Positions 13,111-24,661 of a stretch of 64,000 nt of DNA are shown here, in pieces. The first letter of the stretch is position 1, and every line of letters starts with the position of its first letter. The translations under genes and the position numbers were made by a program. The notes under the pieces were generated by a model. It was not told the DNA's origin and searched no databases. It saw nothing but the letters and a program-made list of their open reading frames with translations. Origin of the DNA: Telluria sp042683405 (GTDB lineage Bacteria > Pseudomonadota > Gammaproteobacteria > Burkholderiales > Burkholderiaceae_D); NCBI RefSeq assembly GCF_042683405.1, contig NZ_JBHUJS010000002.1:310001-374000 (forward strand). The letters are read 5' to 3'.

Positions 13111-15969
13111 TTGAGTAAGCAAATCGTACTGAAGCGCAGCGTTGTTGCGGTTGCGCTGACCCTGGCGTCGTCCACGGTCGTCCTGGCACAGCAGGTCGAT
13201 GCGGCAGCCGCGCCAATGCAGAAGGTGTTCGTCACCGGTTCCAACATCAAGCGCGCGGACAAGGAAGGCTCGTCCCCGATCGCGGTCATCAACCGCAAGG
13301 ACATCGAGGCAACGGGCGCCAACACCGTTTCCGAACTGATCCAGACCATTCCGGCGTTCGGCTCGGGCGCCTCGCTCGACCTGACCGACGGCAGCTTCTC
13401 CAAGGGCGCGGCCACCGCATCGCTGCGCGGCCTGGGCTCTTCCTCCACCCTGATCCTGCTGAACGGCCGCCGCATCACCGCGTCCGCCTACGCCGACCCG
13501 AACCAGGGCAAGTCGGCTGTGTATGACCTGAACAACATCCCGGTCTCCGCCATCGAGCGCGTCGAGATCTTCAAGGATGGCGCATCGGCCGTGTACGGCT
13601 CCGACGCGATCGCCGGCGTCATCAACTTCATCACCAAGACCTCGTACCAGGGTTTCGACGTGTCGGCATCGGCCAGCGCCAACGACGACGGCGAATTCGG
13701 CCGCAAGAACCTCACCGGTTCGGCCGGCTTCGGCGACCTGCAGGAAGACGGCTACAACGCCTTCTTCAGCTTCGACCTGGCCAAGCGCGACAGCACCAAG
13801 ATCGCCGACGTGAACGATATCGAGAAGCAGATGTACTCGATCATCAACGCGCGCCTGAATCCGTACTCGTCGTCCCTGACCAGCCACTCGCCGTTCTTCT
13901 ACCGCGAGCGCACCGCCGGCGCGCGCAACTTCGCCAACTCGTACGCGCTGCGCGCCGACGTGATCAACCAGGTCAACTGCCCGGCATCCGAGCAGCTGGT
14001 CGGCGACGTCAACGCGCACGTGCTGTCGTCCACCTCGACCCTGGTGGGACGCACCTTCTGTAACTTCAACCTGGACAACTACACCGAAGCGCAGTCGGCC
14101 GGCGACGACATCAACCTGCTGTCGAAAGTCACCTTCAAGCTGTCCGACAACATCACCTCGTTCACCGAACTGGGCTTCAACCGTTCGGACCGCGACTACC
14201 TGGGCGCACCGCGCGCGATGCAGTCGACCGCGGCGACCACCGTGTTCTCGCTGGAAGGCGCTCCGTCGAGCTTCCAGATGATCCTGCCGGTCGGCCACCC
14301 GGACAATCCGTTCTCGAACTCGCGTTCGGCAGTGGGCCTGCGCTTCAAGGGCCGCGGCGGCAGCGACAACACCAACGAGACCGTGCGTTTCGTGACCGGC
14401 CTGCAGGGCACCACCGGCAAGTTTGACTGGGAAACCGCAGCGCTGTACAACCGCAACGAGCGTAACGAGACCTACTTCGGCATGCTGTACAAGCCGACGC
14501 TGACCCGCGTGATGACCGAAAACCGCACGCTGGCCGACACCCTGAACGATCCGACCGCCACCCAGGACGTGCACAACCGCGGCTTCTCGCAAGTCGCGCA
14601 GATCGACGCCAAGGCATCGACCACCATCGGTACCCTGGCCGGCGGCGACATCGGCCTGGCCTTCGGCGGCGAAATCCGCAACGAGCGCATCGGCCTGACC
14701 CCGTCCGAGCTGACCCAGCGCGGCGACATCGTCGGCCTGTCGAACTCCTCGGCCAACGGCGAACGTACCGTCAAGTCGGCCTTCGTCGAAGTGCGCACCC
14801 CGTTCGCGAAGAACTTCGAAATGGACTTCGCCGGCCGCTACGACAAGTACCCGACCATGCAGAAGTTCGTGCCGAAGGTCGGCGCCAAGTGGACCGTCAA
14901 CGAAGTGCTGACCCTGCGTTCGGCCTACGCCGAAGGCTTCCGCGCACCGGCGCTGACCCAGGTCTCGCCAGGCGGCGTGCAGTCCTTCTCGACCGTGTGG
15001 GACACCCTGCGCTGCCCGGACGGCGTCAACCCTGCGCCGAACGCCGAAAAGGCCGACTGCGCACGCGGCATCTCCAGCCTGTCGGCCGCAACGCCAGACC
15101 TGCTGCCGGAAACCTCGAAGAGCTACTCGCTGGGCATGATCCTGCAACCGGCAAAGAACCTCGACATCCTGGTCGACTACTACAACATCCGCAAGGAAGC
15201 TGAAACCGCGCTGCTGTCGGCCGGTTTCGTGGTCGAGCACGAAGAAGACTTCCCGGGCCGCGTCGTCCGCGACACCAATCCAGCCACCTGGATCACCGAC
15301 GCGAACGGCAACGTCGTGCCTAACTCGGGCCCGATCTCCGCAGTGAACCGCAACTACGTCAACCAGGGCGCGACCCAGACCTCCGGTATCGACATCGAAG
15401 CGACCCTGCGCACCAGCCTGGGCGACCACGGCCGCCTGGTGACCAAGGTGTCCGGTTCCCAGACCCTGACCTTCAAGCGCGCCGAGCGCCCGGGCGACGC
15501 AGAGCGCAACCTGGTCGGCACGATTGGCGGCCTGTCCGACTGGGCCACCTCGGTCGGCGAGATCCCGCGCTACCGCGCCAACGGTTCGGTGACCTGGACC
15601 AAGGGCAACCACTCGGTCAACGGTAACGTGCGTTTCGTTTCCGGCGTCTCGCTGCTGCGCAAGTGGGACAGCCATGAGACCTATCCGCAGCCATACTGCT
15701 ACTACGGCAAGGGCGCTCCTGGCGGCCAGGCCCGCTTCAGCGACTGGATCAGCACCTGCGACATCAAGAGCTGGACCACGGTTGGCGTAGGCTACACCTA
15801 CACCGGCTTCCAGAACCTGACCCTGTCGGCCAACATCCAGAACCTGTTCGACGCGCGCGCACCATACGCATCGACCAGCTCCGGCGCGATCCTGAGCGGG
15901 TACAACTCGCAGCTCCATAACGGTTATGGCCGTTACTGGCGCCTGACCGCGAACTACAGCTTCAAGTAA
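13111..15969 (+). CDS. TonB-dependent outer-membrane receptor
   Basis: The product is 952 aa. A signal peptide (SVVAVALTLASSTVVLAQQ) is followed by a plug domain opening with KVFVTGSNIKRADKEGSSPI. It includes LRGLGSSSTLILLNGRR and the conserved VEIFKDGASAVYGSDAIAGV. A C-terminal barrel follows, ending in aromatic YWRLTANYSFK. The GSNIKR subgroup takes up carbohydrates, peptides or other large substrates, so iron is not assured. Translation must start at TTG 13111: GGAG is 9 nt upstream, and no later ATG retains the signal peptide. A tandem M16 peptidase lies convergent downstream and shares the terminator. Confidence 0.95.
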   Translation: MSKQIVLKRSVVAVALTLASSTVVLAQQVDAAAAPMQKVFVTGSNIKRADKEGSSPIAVINRKDIEATGANTVSELIQTIPAFGSGASLDLTDGSFSKGAATASLRGLGSSSTLILLNGRRITASAYADPNQGKSAVYDLNNIPVSAIERVEIFKDGASAVYGSDAIAGVINFITKTSYQGFDVSASASANDDGEFGRKNLTGSAGFGDLQEDGYNAFFSFDLAKRDSTKIADVNDIEKQMYSIINARLNPYSSSLTSHSPFFYRERTAGARNFANSYALRADVINQVNCPASEQLVGDVNAHVLSSTSTLVGRTFCNFNLDNYTEAQSAGDDINLLSKVTFKLSDNITSFTELGFNRSDRDYLGAPRAMQSTAATTVFSLEGAPSSFQMILPVGHPDNPFSNSRSAVGLRFKGRGGSDNTNETVRFVTGLQGTTGKFDWETAALYNRNERNETYFGMLYKPTLTRVMTENRTLADTLNDPTATQDVHNRGFSQVAQIDAKASTTIGTLAGGDIGLAFGGEIRNERIGLTPSELTQRGDIVGLSNSSANGERTVKSAFVEVRTPFAKNFEMDFAGRYDKYPTMQKFVPKVGAKWTVNEVLTLRSAYAEGFRAPALTQVSPGGVQSFSTVWDTLRCPDGVNPAPNAEKADCARGISSLSAATPDLLPETSKSYSLGMILQPAKNLDILVDYYNIRKEAETALLSAGFVVEHEEDFPGRVVRDTNPATWITDANGNVVPNSGPISAVNRNYVNQGATQTSGIDIEATLRTSLGDHGRLVTKVSGSQTLTFKRAERPGDAERNLVGTIGGLSDWATSVGEIPRYRANGSVTWTKGNHSVNGNVRFVSGVSLLRKWDSHETYPQPYCYYGKGAPGGQARFSDWISTCDIKSWTTVGVGYTYTGFQNLTLSANIQNLFDARAPYASTSSGAILSGYNSQLHNGYGRYWRLTANYSFK

Positions 15970-15983
15970 TTCGCGTACCAACG

Positions 15984-16023
15984 AAAAAACGCCCGGCATC
16001 AATCGATGCCGGGCGTTTTTTTT
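15984..16023. terminator. Strong bidirectional terminator
   Basis: An 11-bp perfect stem, CGCCCGGCATC/GATGCCGGGCG, with an AATC loop has eight Ts on the right and six As on the left. It ends both the TonB receptor and the convergent M16 peptidase gene. Confidence 0.93.
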
Positions 16024-16045
16024 GGGGACTGTCCCCTTCCTTTGC

Positions 16046-18865
<2,820 letters not shown>

Positions 18866-18947
18866 GTTGTCGTATCCCTATTCATTTTTAATTTGGACTT
18901 AAAGAATCTGGTTTATCCTTGTCCGATATCTTTAAGCGGAGCCAATT

Positions 18948-19511
18948 ATGAACGTTCGCCACGCATGTTTTGGAATTATTTTGATGGCCGCCACGGCTGC
19001 GACATGTTCTGCGCAAACCATGAAGCCCGGTTTGTGGGATGTCAACACCACGATGAAATCGCCCGATGGCGAAATGCAGAAGGCGATGACCGATATGCAG
19101 GCAGCCATGGCAGCCATGCCGCCGGACCAACGCAAGGCGATGGAAGACATGATGGCCAAGCAGGGAGTAAAGATCGGCGCCGGTTCCGGCGGCGCGCTGA
19201 ACACCAAAGTATGTATGTCGAAGGAGATGGTAGAGCGAAACGTCCTGCCCGTTAATAATCGTGGGAACTGCTCCGAGAAGCGCGGTCCGCTGGTCAACGG
19301 GCGCATGAAAGCCTCGTTCACCTGCACCAATCCGCCCTCGTCGGGCGATGCGGAATTCGCGTTCAGCGGCGATAGCGCTTTTACGATGAAAATGAATACC
19401 ACGTCGACCGTGGCAGGCAAGACCGAAAAGATGGCAATGGAGTCGTCGGGACGCTGGCTTGGCGCCGACTGCGGCAGCATTCGGCCGCTGTCGATCCCGA
19501 AATCCAAATAA
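18948..19511 (+). CDS. DUF3617 periplasmic protein
   Basis: The product is 187 aa. The signal peptide ends near CSAQ, then the DUF3617 opening TMKPGLWDVNTTMKSPDGEM appears, with a Met-rich helix. The core contains VCMSKEMVERN and SFTCTNPPSSGDAEF, with three or four cysteines likely in disulfides. The family is widespread in proteobacteria and of unknown function. GGAG lies before the ATG. It is divergent from the M16 gene, and an 8-bp inverted repeat sits in the 82-bp gap. Confidence 0.88.
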   Translation: MNVRHACFGIILMAATAATCSAQTMKPGLWDVNTTMKSPDGEMQKAMTDMQAAMAAMPPDQRKAMEDMMAKQGVKIGAGSGGALNTKVCMSKEMVERNVLPVNNRGNCSEKRGPLVNGRMKASFTCTNPPSSGDAEFAFSGDSAFTMKMNTTSTVAGKTEKMAMESSGRWLGADCGSIRPLSIPKSK

Positions 19512-19534
19512 GATGCCCCTGATCCTGCGCCCGC

Positions 19535-20212
19535 ATGGCCGCGCCGCCTGACCGCCTGGCGTTCGGCGGCGGCCGCCATGCCGCGCTGGCTGTCACGGCC
19601 GCCCTCCACGTCCTGCTGGCGGCCTTGTTCATGCTGCGCCAGCCGGAGCGGCTGGCCGAGCCCAACGCCAGCTGGATCGATGTCATCCAGGTCGCGCCGA
19701 AACGGGTACAGGCCGCACTGCCGGCCCCGCCGCCCGTCCGGCAGCATCGCGTCCACGCTCCGGCGCAGCCGACTGCTGTTGCCGAAGTTCCGGCCGCCGC
19801 GCCCATGGCGGATGAGCGGCCAGGCCAAGTGGCCAGCGAAGCGGTATTCCCGCCTGCGGAACCGGCGCCGCTGTCGGCGTTCGAACTGGCGCGCGCGGCG
19901 GCCGGCAAGGCCGACAAGGAGCTGCGCACCGCATTCCCCGAACGCAAGCTGTTGCGCCACAAACCGCTCACCGGGCAGCAGAAGCTTGCCGCCGGCATCG
20001 AGCACTCGGTCGCGCCGCCCAAGTTCTACGAACCGGCCCGCATCACCAAGGTGCAGGACCAGGGCGGCTGGGGACGCCGCATCGAGAAAGTGCAGACCGC
20101 CTTCGGCGCCTACTGCATGACCTACGAAAGCAACCTGGGCGGCGATGGACGCGACCTCTTCAAAGATTCCTCTACGCAACCCAAGATGCGCACCTGCCCC
20201 CGCGAGGAGTGA
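19535..20212 (+). CDS. Membrane-anchored Pro-rich protein, TonB-like layout, unknown
   Basis: The product is 225 aa. A short N terminus precedes one membrane helix (about residues 15-34, ALAVTAALHVLLAALFMLRQ), then WIDVIQVAPKR and a Pro/Ala-rich region (to about 115), like the N-terminal half of TonB proteins. The C-terminal 90 residues are compact but do not show the TonB YP...R fold; they end in AFGAYCMTYES ... MRTCPREE with a Cys pair. It follows DUF3617 by 23 bp on the same strand. I cannot assign a function; the resemblance to TonB is only in layout. Confidence 0.68.
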   Translation: MAAPPDRLAFGGGRHAALAVTAALHVLLAALFMLRQPERLAEPNASWIDVIQVAPKRVQAALPAPPPVRQHRVHAPAQPTAVAEVPAAAPMADERPGQVASEAVFPPAEPAPLSAFELARAAAGKADKELRTAFPERKLLRHKPLTGQQKLAAGIEHSVAPPKFYEPARITKVQDQGGWGRRIEKVQTAFGAYCMTYESNLGGDGRDLFKDSSTQPKMRTCPREE

Positions 20213-20296
20213 TGGCCCGCATGGTACGGTAGCGAACAAAGTTTCCGGCGGGCGCGACATACACTTGGCTTTTAACCAAGCTTTCGTGTCTGGCTT

Positions 20297-22363
20297 ATGC
20301 TGTCCACCCTCGACCGGATCGATCCTGAGAGCACCGATATCGACCTGCTGGTCGAGCTGGTGGATACGCTGCGCCCGCGCCGCGCCACGGATGTCGAGCA
20401 GGCGCGCGCCAATGTCCGCACGCTCACCCAGCTCCTGAATGGCAATCCCGAGCACGCGGCACGCCTGCGCAGCTACGGCACCAGCATCCTCGAATCGCGC
20501 CGACACGCCAGCCTGTACACGGACGTCGGCATGCTGTCGAACGACGGCTTCTTCACGGAGCTCAGCCGCCGGATCGCCTACCGCATCCTGCCCCCTGCCC
20601 TGTCCGACGTGTACCTGAGCGACGCGCTGGAGAAGGTGCTGTTCCGGCAGACCGACCATGTATGGATCCGGGGCGTGTCGGCCAGCGACTGGTTCGACCT
20701 GTTCCAGGCGATCGCGCAGGCGCCCGGCGCCGACGATAGCAAGGCGCGCCTGGTCACGCTGCGCGGGATGCTGCAGGCCGTGCGCACCTTGTCCTGCCGC
20801 GTCTGCGCGCTGGGGCTGGAACCGCGCCTGGTGCATGCATTCGCCGCCATCGAGGACTACGATTCCCCGTTCATCATGCAGAACATCGAGGTCAACGACT
20901 ACCTCGATGCCTACGGTAAGGTGCTGGCCGGCGAGACCGCGCAGATGGAAGACGCGCGCCACCTGCTGGTGATGCTGGACCAGTGCGACGACATCGTGGC
21001 GCGCGTGCGCAAGCGCGCGCTGACAGCCGGCACCAGCATCCCGCTGACCTACTTGCTGGTGGCGCTGTCGCAAAGCATCGACCGCCTGCGCAAGCTGCTG
21101 TACATGGTGGACCTGTCGGGCGAGCTGCCGATGCCGGAAACCGTGGACCTGCAGGCGGTGGCCACCGATGCGCCCGCCCCTTGCGCAGAGGGTCGGCGCG
21201 TGAGCCGCCGCCAGGCCGTCGCCATGGCGCTGGCGCTGGAAATGATCAAGGCGCACAACCATAAATATGCGGTGCGCGACGTGTTCGCGGACAACCTCCA
21301 CCTGCTGGCGCGCAACGTCACCGAGAACGCCAGCCGCACGGGCGAACACTACATCGCGGAAACCCGCAGCGAGCTGCGCGAGATGCTGCGCTCGTCCGCC
21401 GGCGCCGGCATCATTGTCGGCTTCATGGCGATGATCAAGATCCTGCTGTCCTACCTGCACACAGCGCCCTTGGTCGAGGCGGTGCTCTACGGGCTGAATT
21501 ACGCGCTGGGCTTCATGCTGATCCACGTACTGCACTTTACCGTGGCCACCAAGCAGCCTGCCATGACCGCATCGCGCCTGTCGGCCGAACTGCAGACCAC
21601 CGACGGCAAATCGCCGGACGTGGACAGCATGGCGGTCCTGGTTAACAAGGTGTTCCGCACCCAGTTCGTGGCCGTACTGGGCAACCTGCTGACGGCGTTG
21701 CCGGTGGCCTATGCGATCGCGCTGGTCTTCCACGACCTCAGCGGCAGCCACCTGGTCAGCCCGGCCAAGGCCATGACGCTCTTGCACGAGATCGATCCGG
21801 TCGGCAGCCCCGCGCTGTGGTACGCCGCAATCGCCGGGGTATGGCTGTTCGTGGCCGGCCTGGTGTCCGGCTACTACGACAACAAGGCGCTGTACACGCG
21901 GATGGCGTTGCGCATCGGACAATTGCGCGCCTTGCGCGATCTGCTCGGACCCGAGCGGCTCGCCCGGTTTGCGTCCTACATCGAGGACAACCTGGGCGGC
22001 TTGATGGGCAACTTCGTGTTCGGCATGCTGCTGGGGATCACCGCCCTGTTCGGATACCTGCTCGGCCTGCCTCTCGATATCCGCCACGTCACGTTCTCGT
22101 CGGCGAACTTCTCGACGGCGCTGGTGGCGCTCGAGCACCAGGTCAGCCCGGAACTTGCGGCGCGCTCGGTTGCCGGCTTCCTCTCGATTGGCGCAGTCAA
22201 CCTGATCGTCAGCTTCAGCCTGGCGCTGTGGGTGGCGCTGCGCGCGCGGCGCATCGCATTTCGCCGCTCTATCCTGTTGCTGTATGCGCTGGGCCGCCGC
22301 TTCGTGGCTGGCCCGATCGAGTTTTTCCTGGGGCCACGGGCCGACAAAGGAGTTGAACCATGA
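20297..22363 (+). CDS. Gcr-type 'site-specific recombinase' membrane protein
   Basis: The product is 688 aa and matches Pfam SpecificRecomb (PF10136) in length and pattern. The N-terminal 370 residues are soluble and helical; the C-terminal half has about six membrane helices (for example GLNYALGFMLIHVLHFTVAT, WYAAIAGVWLFVAGLVSGYY and MLLGITALFGYLLGLPL). The recombinase name comes from an early Neisseria assignment. I see no serine or tyrosine recombinase motif, and the membrane segments argue against it. Its stop overlaps the ATG of the following phospholipase D gene (ATGA), so the two are translationally coupled. Confidence 0.82.
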   Translation: MLSTLDRIDPESTDIDLLVELVDTLRPRRATDVEQARANVRTLTQLLNGNPEHAARLRSYGTSILESRRHASLYTDVGMLSNDGFFTELSRRIAYRILPPALSDVYLSDALEKVLFRQTDHVWIRGVSASDWFDLFQAIAQAPGADDSKARLVTLRGMLQAVRTLSCRVCALGLEPRLVHAFAAIEDYDSPFIMQNIEVNDYLDAYGKVLAGETAQMEDARHLLVMLDQCDDIVARVRKRALTAGTSIPLTYLLVALSQSIDRLRKLLYMVDLSGELPMPETVDLQAVATDAPAPCAEGRRVSRRQAVAMALALEMIKAHNHKYAVRDVFADNLHLLARNVTENASRTGEHYIAETRSELREMLRSSAGAGIIVGFMAMIKILLSYLHTAPLVEAVLYGLNYALGFMLIHVLHFTVATKQPAMTASRLSAELQTTDGKSPDVDSMAVLVNKVFRTQFVAVLGNLLTALPVAYAIALVFHDLSGSHLVSPAKAMTLLHEIDPVGSPALWYAAIAGVWLFVAGLVSGYYDNKALYTRMALRIGQLRALRDLLGPERLARFASYIEDNLGGLMGNFVFGMLLGITALFGYLLGLPLDIRHVTFSSANFSTALVALEHQVSPELAARSVAGFLSIGAVNLIVSFSLALWVALRARRIAFRRSILLLYALGRRFVAGPIEFFLGPRADKGVEP

Positions 22364-23739
22364 AATCGCGCCTGACTGCGCTGTTCGCTTCGCTGCTGCT
22401 GCTCGCCAGCATGATCGGCGGATGCACCACCCTGCCCCACGTGCCGGACAAGCGGGCGCCTGCCGCCTCGGTGCCGACGGTGACCGGCCTGAACGGCGAA
22501 TTGAAGCCGAGCGTTGCGCGCGAGATGCTCGAGGAGCGCTGGACGCACGCGAGCCGCGACCTGAAGGCGCTGGCGACGCTGGAGGAAGCGGCGACCGGGG
22601 TCCCGCTCATCGCCGGCAACAACGTGTCCCTGCTGTTCGACGGCCCACAAACGATGAACGCGATGATGGACGCGGTGCGCGGCGCGAAGGAGACCATCAA
22701 CCTGGAGACCTATATCTTCGACCAGGACGAGGTGGGCATGCGCTTTGCCAACCTGCTGATCGAGCGCCAGCGCGCCGGCGTGCGGGTGAACGTGATGTAC
22801 GACAGCGTCGGCACCATTGGCGTGCCGCCCGAGTTCTTCGAGCGCATGCGCGCGGCGGGCATCACCCTGCTCGCCTTCAACCCGATCAACCCGGCCAAGG
22901 CGCGCGGCAAGTGGGCGATCAACAATCGCGACCACCGCAAGTTGCTGGTGGTCGATGGCAAGGTGGCGTTCACGGGCGGGATCAACATAAGCGAGGACTA
23001 CGCCAACAGCTCGCTGTTCCGCTCGCGCCGCCGCCCGCCGGCGTCGGCCGAGGTTGGCTGGCGCGACACCCACATCCGCATCGAGGGACCGGCCGTGGCG
23101 GCGCTGCAGTGGAGCTTCATCGACAACTGGGTGAACCAGGTGGCCGGCGACCTGCCCGAGGCAAACTACTTCCCGAAGCTCAAGCCGGTGGGCGACAAGA
23201 TGCTGCGCGTGCTGGCCACGCGGCCGAACACCGGCTTCGAGATCTACAAGGCGTTCATGGTCGCCATCCAGGAAGCGAAGAAGTCGATCCACATCACCTC
23301 GGCCTATTTTGTGCCCGACAAGCAGATCATCGAGGCGCTCGGGGCCGCCGCCAAGCGCGGCGTGGACGTGCAGCTGATCCTTCCGAGCCGGACCGACCAT
23401 GGCATCGTGGCCGACGCCGGGCGGGCGACCTACGACCGGCTGCTCGGCAGCGGCGTGCGCATCTTCGAGCTGCAGGTGGCGGTTCTGCATGCCAAGACGG
23501 CCGTGATCGATGGCGCCTGGTCGACGGTGGGATCGGCGAACATCGACCGCCGCAGCTTCCTGCACAACTACGAGTTGAACGTGATCGTGATTGACCCGGC
23601 ATTCGGCAGGGAGATGGAAGCGGCGTTCACGGAAGACCTGCGCAACTCGAACGAAGTCACGCTGGCCAACTGGCGCAAGCGGCCGGTCACCGAGCGGTTC
23701 AAGGAGTGGGCCGCCCAGCTGCTCGGCTACTGGCTGTAA
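22360..23739 (+). CDS. Phospholipase D family / cardiolipin synthase-like lipoprotein
   Basis: The product is 459 aa. A lipoprotein-type signal (IGGC, Cys about 22) precedes two PLD domains. The HKD motifs are HRKLLVVDGKVAFTGG (first) and HAKTAVIDGAWSTVGSAN (second), each with the required H, K and D. Enzymes of this type condense phosphatidylglycerol into cardiolipin or hydrolyse phospholipid. The lipobox suggests a periplasm-facing lipoprotein, unlike integral ClsA. It overlaps the Gcr gene by 4 bp with a shared AAAGGAG site. Downstream lie lipid kinase and PAP2 genes, supporting a lipid role. Confidence 0.9.
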   Translation: MKSRLTALFASLLLLASMIGGCTTLPHVPDKRAPAASVPTVTGLNGELKPSVAREMLEERWTHASRDLKALATLEEAATGVPLIAGNNVSLLFDGPQTMNAMMDAVRGAKETINLETYIFDQDEVGMRFANLLIERQRAGVRVNVMYDSVGTIGVPPEFFERMRAAGITLLAFNPINPAKARGKWAINNRDHRKLLVVDGKVAFTGGINISEDYANSSLFRSRRRPPASAEVGWRDTHIRIEGPAVAALQWSFIDNWVNQVAGDLPEANYFPKLKPVGDKMLRVLATRPNTGFEIYKAFMVAIQEAKKSIHITSAYFVPDKQIIEALGAAAKRGVDVQLILPSRTDHGIVADAGRATYDRLLGSGVRIFELQVAVLHAKTAVIDGAWSTVGSANIDRRSFLHNYELNVIVIDPAFGREMEAAFTEDLRNSNEVTLANWRKRPVTERFKEWAAQLLGYWL

Positions 23740-23812
23740 GGGGGACCGTCCCCCGATCTTTGGCTGGCTCAGTGGTAGCGCGTGCGGGAGACCTGGGAAC
23801 GGTCCCCGCAAA

Positions 23813-24652
23813 CTACAAGCCGGCGGCCATCAAGCCTTCGCTGTGCAAAGCCCACACGTTCGCCGAGCGCATGAAGGTCTCCGTGTGCAGCACCGAGAAC
23901 TGGCCGCTCAGCACATCCCAGCCCCACGTATCGACTTCCACGCGCCGGCGTTCCAGCCGCAACAGGTTGAACGAATTGACCTCGCCCCGGCCGCGGGTCG
24001 AGGTCGCGGTGCCGGCCTGGACCACCAGCGCAGCGTAGTCGCCCAGCTGGTAGCGATCCATCGTATTGCTGGCGTGGCGCGCATGCAGATGGCCGGCCAG
24101 CAGCACGTCGACGCCGATCTCGGCGAATGCTTCCATCGCCATCGCGGCACGATCGACCAGGTCGCTTTCTTCCTCATGCCCCTGCGGCAGATCGAACGGG
24201 TGGTGCGTGACGACCACCCGCACGACATCGGGCCCGAGCCCGGCGAAGTGCTGGCGCACCTGCGCCACCTGTTCCTTGTTGATGCGCCCGTCCTTGAAGG
24301 TGAGCGAGCGCGCCGTGTTGATGCCGCACACGGCGATTTCCTCATCGGCGTACATCGGAGTCAGGTCGTCGGTGATATAGCGCTTGTAGCGCGTGAGCGG
24401 CTCGAAAAAGCGGCGGTACACGTTGTACAGCGAGATGTCGTGGTTGCCGGGGACGATGATCTGCGGCCCCGGCAGCGTGTCCAGCCAGGCGCGCGCCTGC
24501 ATGAACTGCTCGTCCTTGGCGCGCTGGGTGAGGTCGCCCGACACCACCACCACGTTGGGGGCGAGTTCGTTGACCAGGCGCGACAGCGGCTCGAGCAGGG
24601 TGTCGTCGACACGGCCGAAATGCAGGTCGGACAGGTGAACCACGGTGCGCAT
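23813..24652 (-). CDS. Calcineurin-like metallophosphoesterase
   Basis: The product is 279 aa. It has all the metal-binding blocks of the family in order: SDLHFG (residues 8-13), VVSGDLT (about 37-43), GNHD (about 69-72), VVTHHPF (about 148) and GHLH (about 190). It has no signal peptide, so it is cytoplasmic. Relatives include CpdA-type cyclic-nucleotide and glycerophosphodiester hydrolases, so the substrate is open. It is 9 bp downstream of the lipid kinase gene on the same strand and probably in one operon with it and PAP2. Confidence 0.9.
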   Translation of the reverse strand: MRTVVHLSDLHFGRVDDTLLEPLSRLVNELAPNVVVVSGDLTQRAKDEQFMQARAWLDTLPGPQIIVPGNHDISLYNVYRRFFEPLTRYKRYITDDLTPMYADEEIAVCGINTARSLTFKDGRINKEQVAQVRQHFAGLGPDVVRVVVTHHPFDLPQGHEEESDLVDRAAMAMEAFAEIGVDVLLAGHLHARHASNTMDRYQLGDYAALVVQAGTATSTRGRGEVNSFNLLRLERRRVEVDTWGWDVLSGQFSVLHTETFMRSANVWALHSEGLMAAGL

Positions 24653-24661
24653 GTTCTCTCC

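Noticed and set aside
20297..22363. Evidence for a mobile or integrative element from the recombinase annotation
   Set aside because: No recombinase motif, attachment repeats, transposase or tRNA junction is present; the only tRNA gene (44929) has no repeated 3' end nearby.
23762..23795. Stretch GGCTCAGTGGTAGCGCG resembling a tRNA D-arm after the phospholipase D gene
   Set aside because: No acceptor stem, anticodon arm or T-arm can be formed around it, and the D-stem does not pair.
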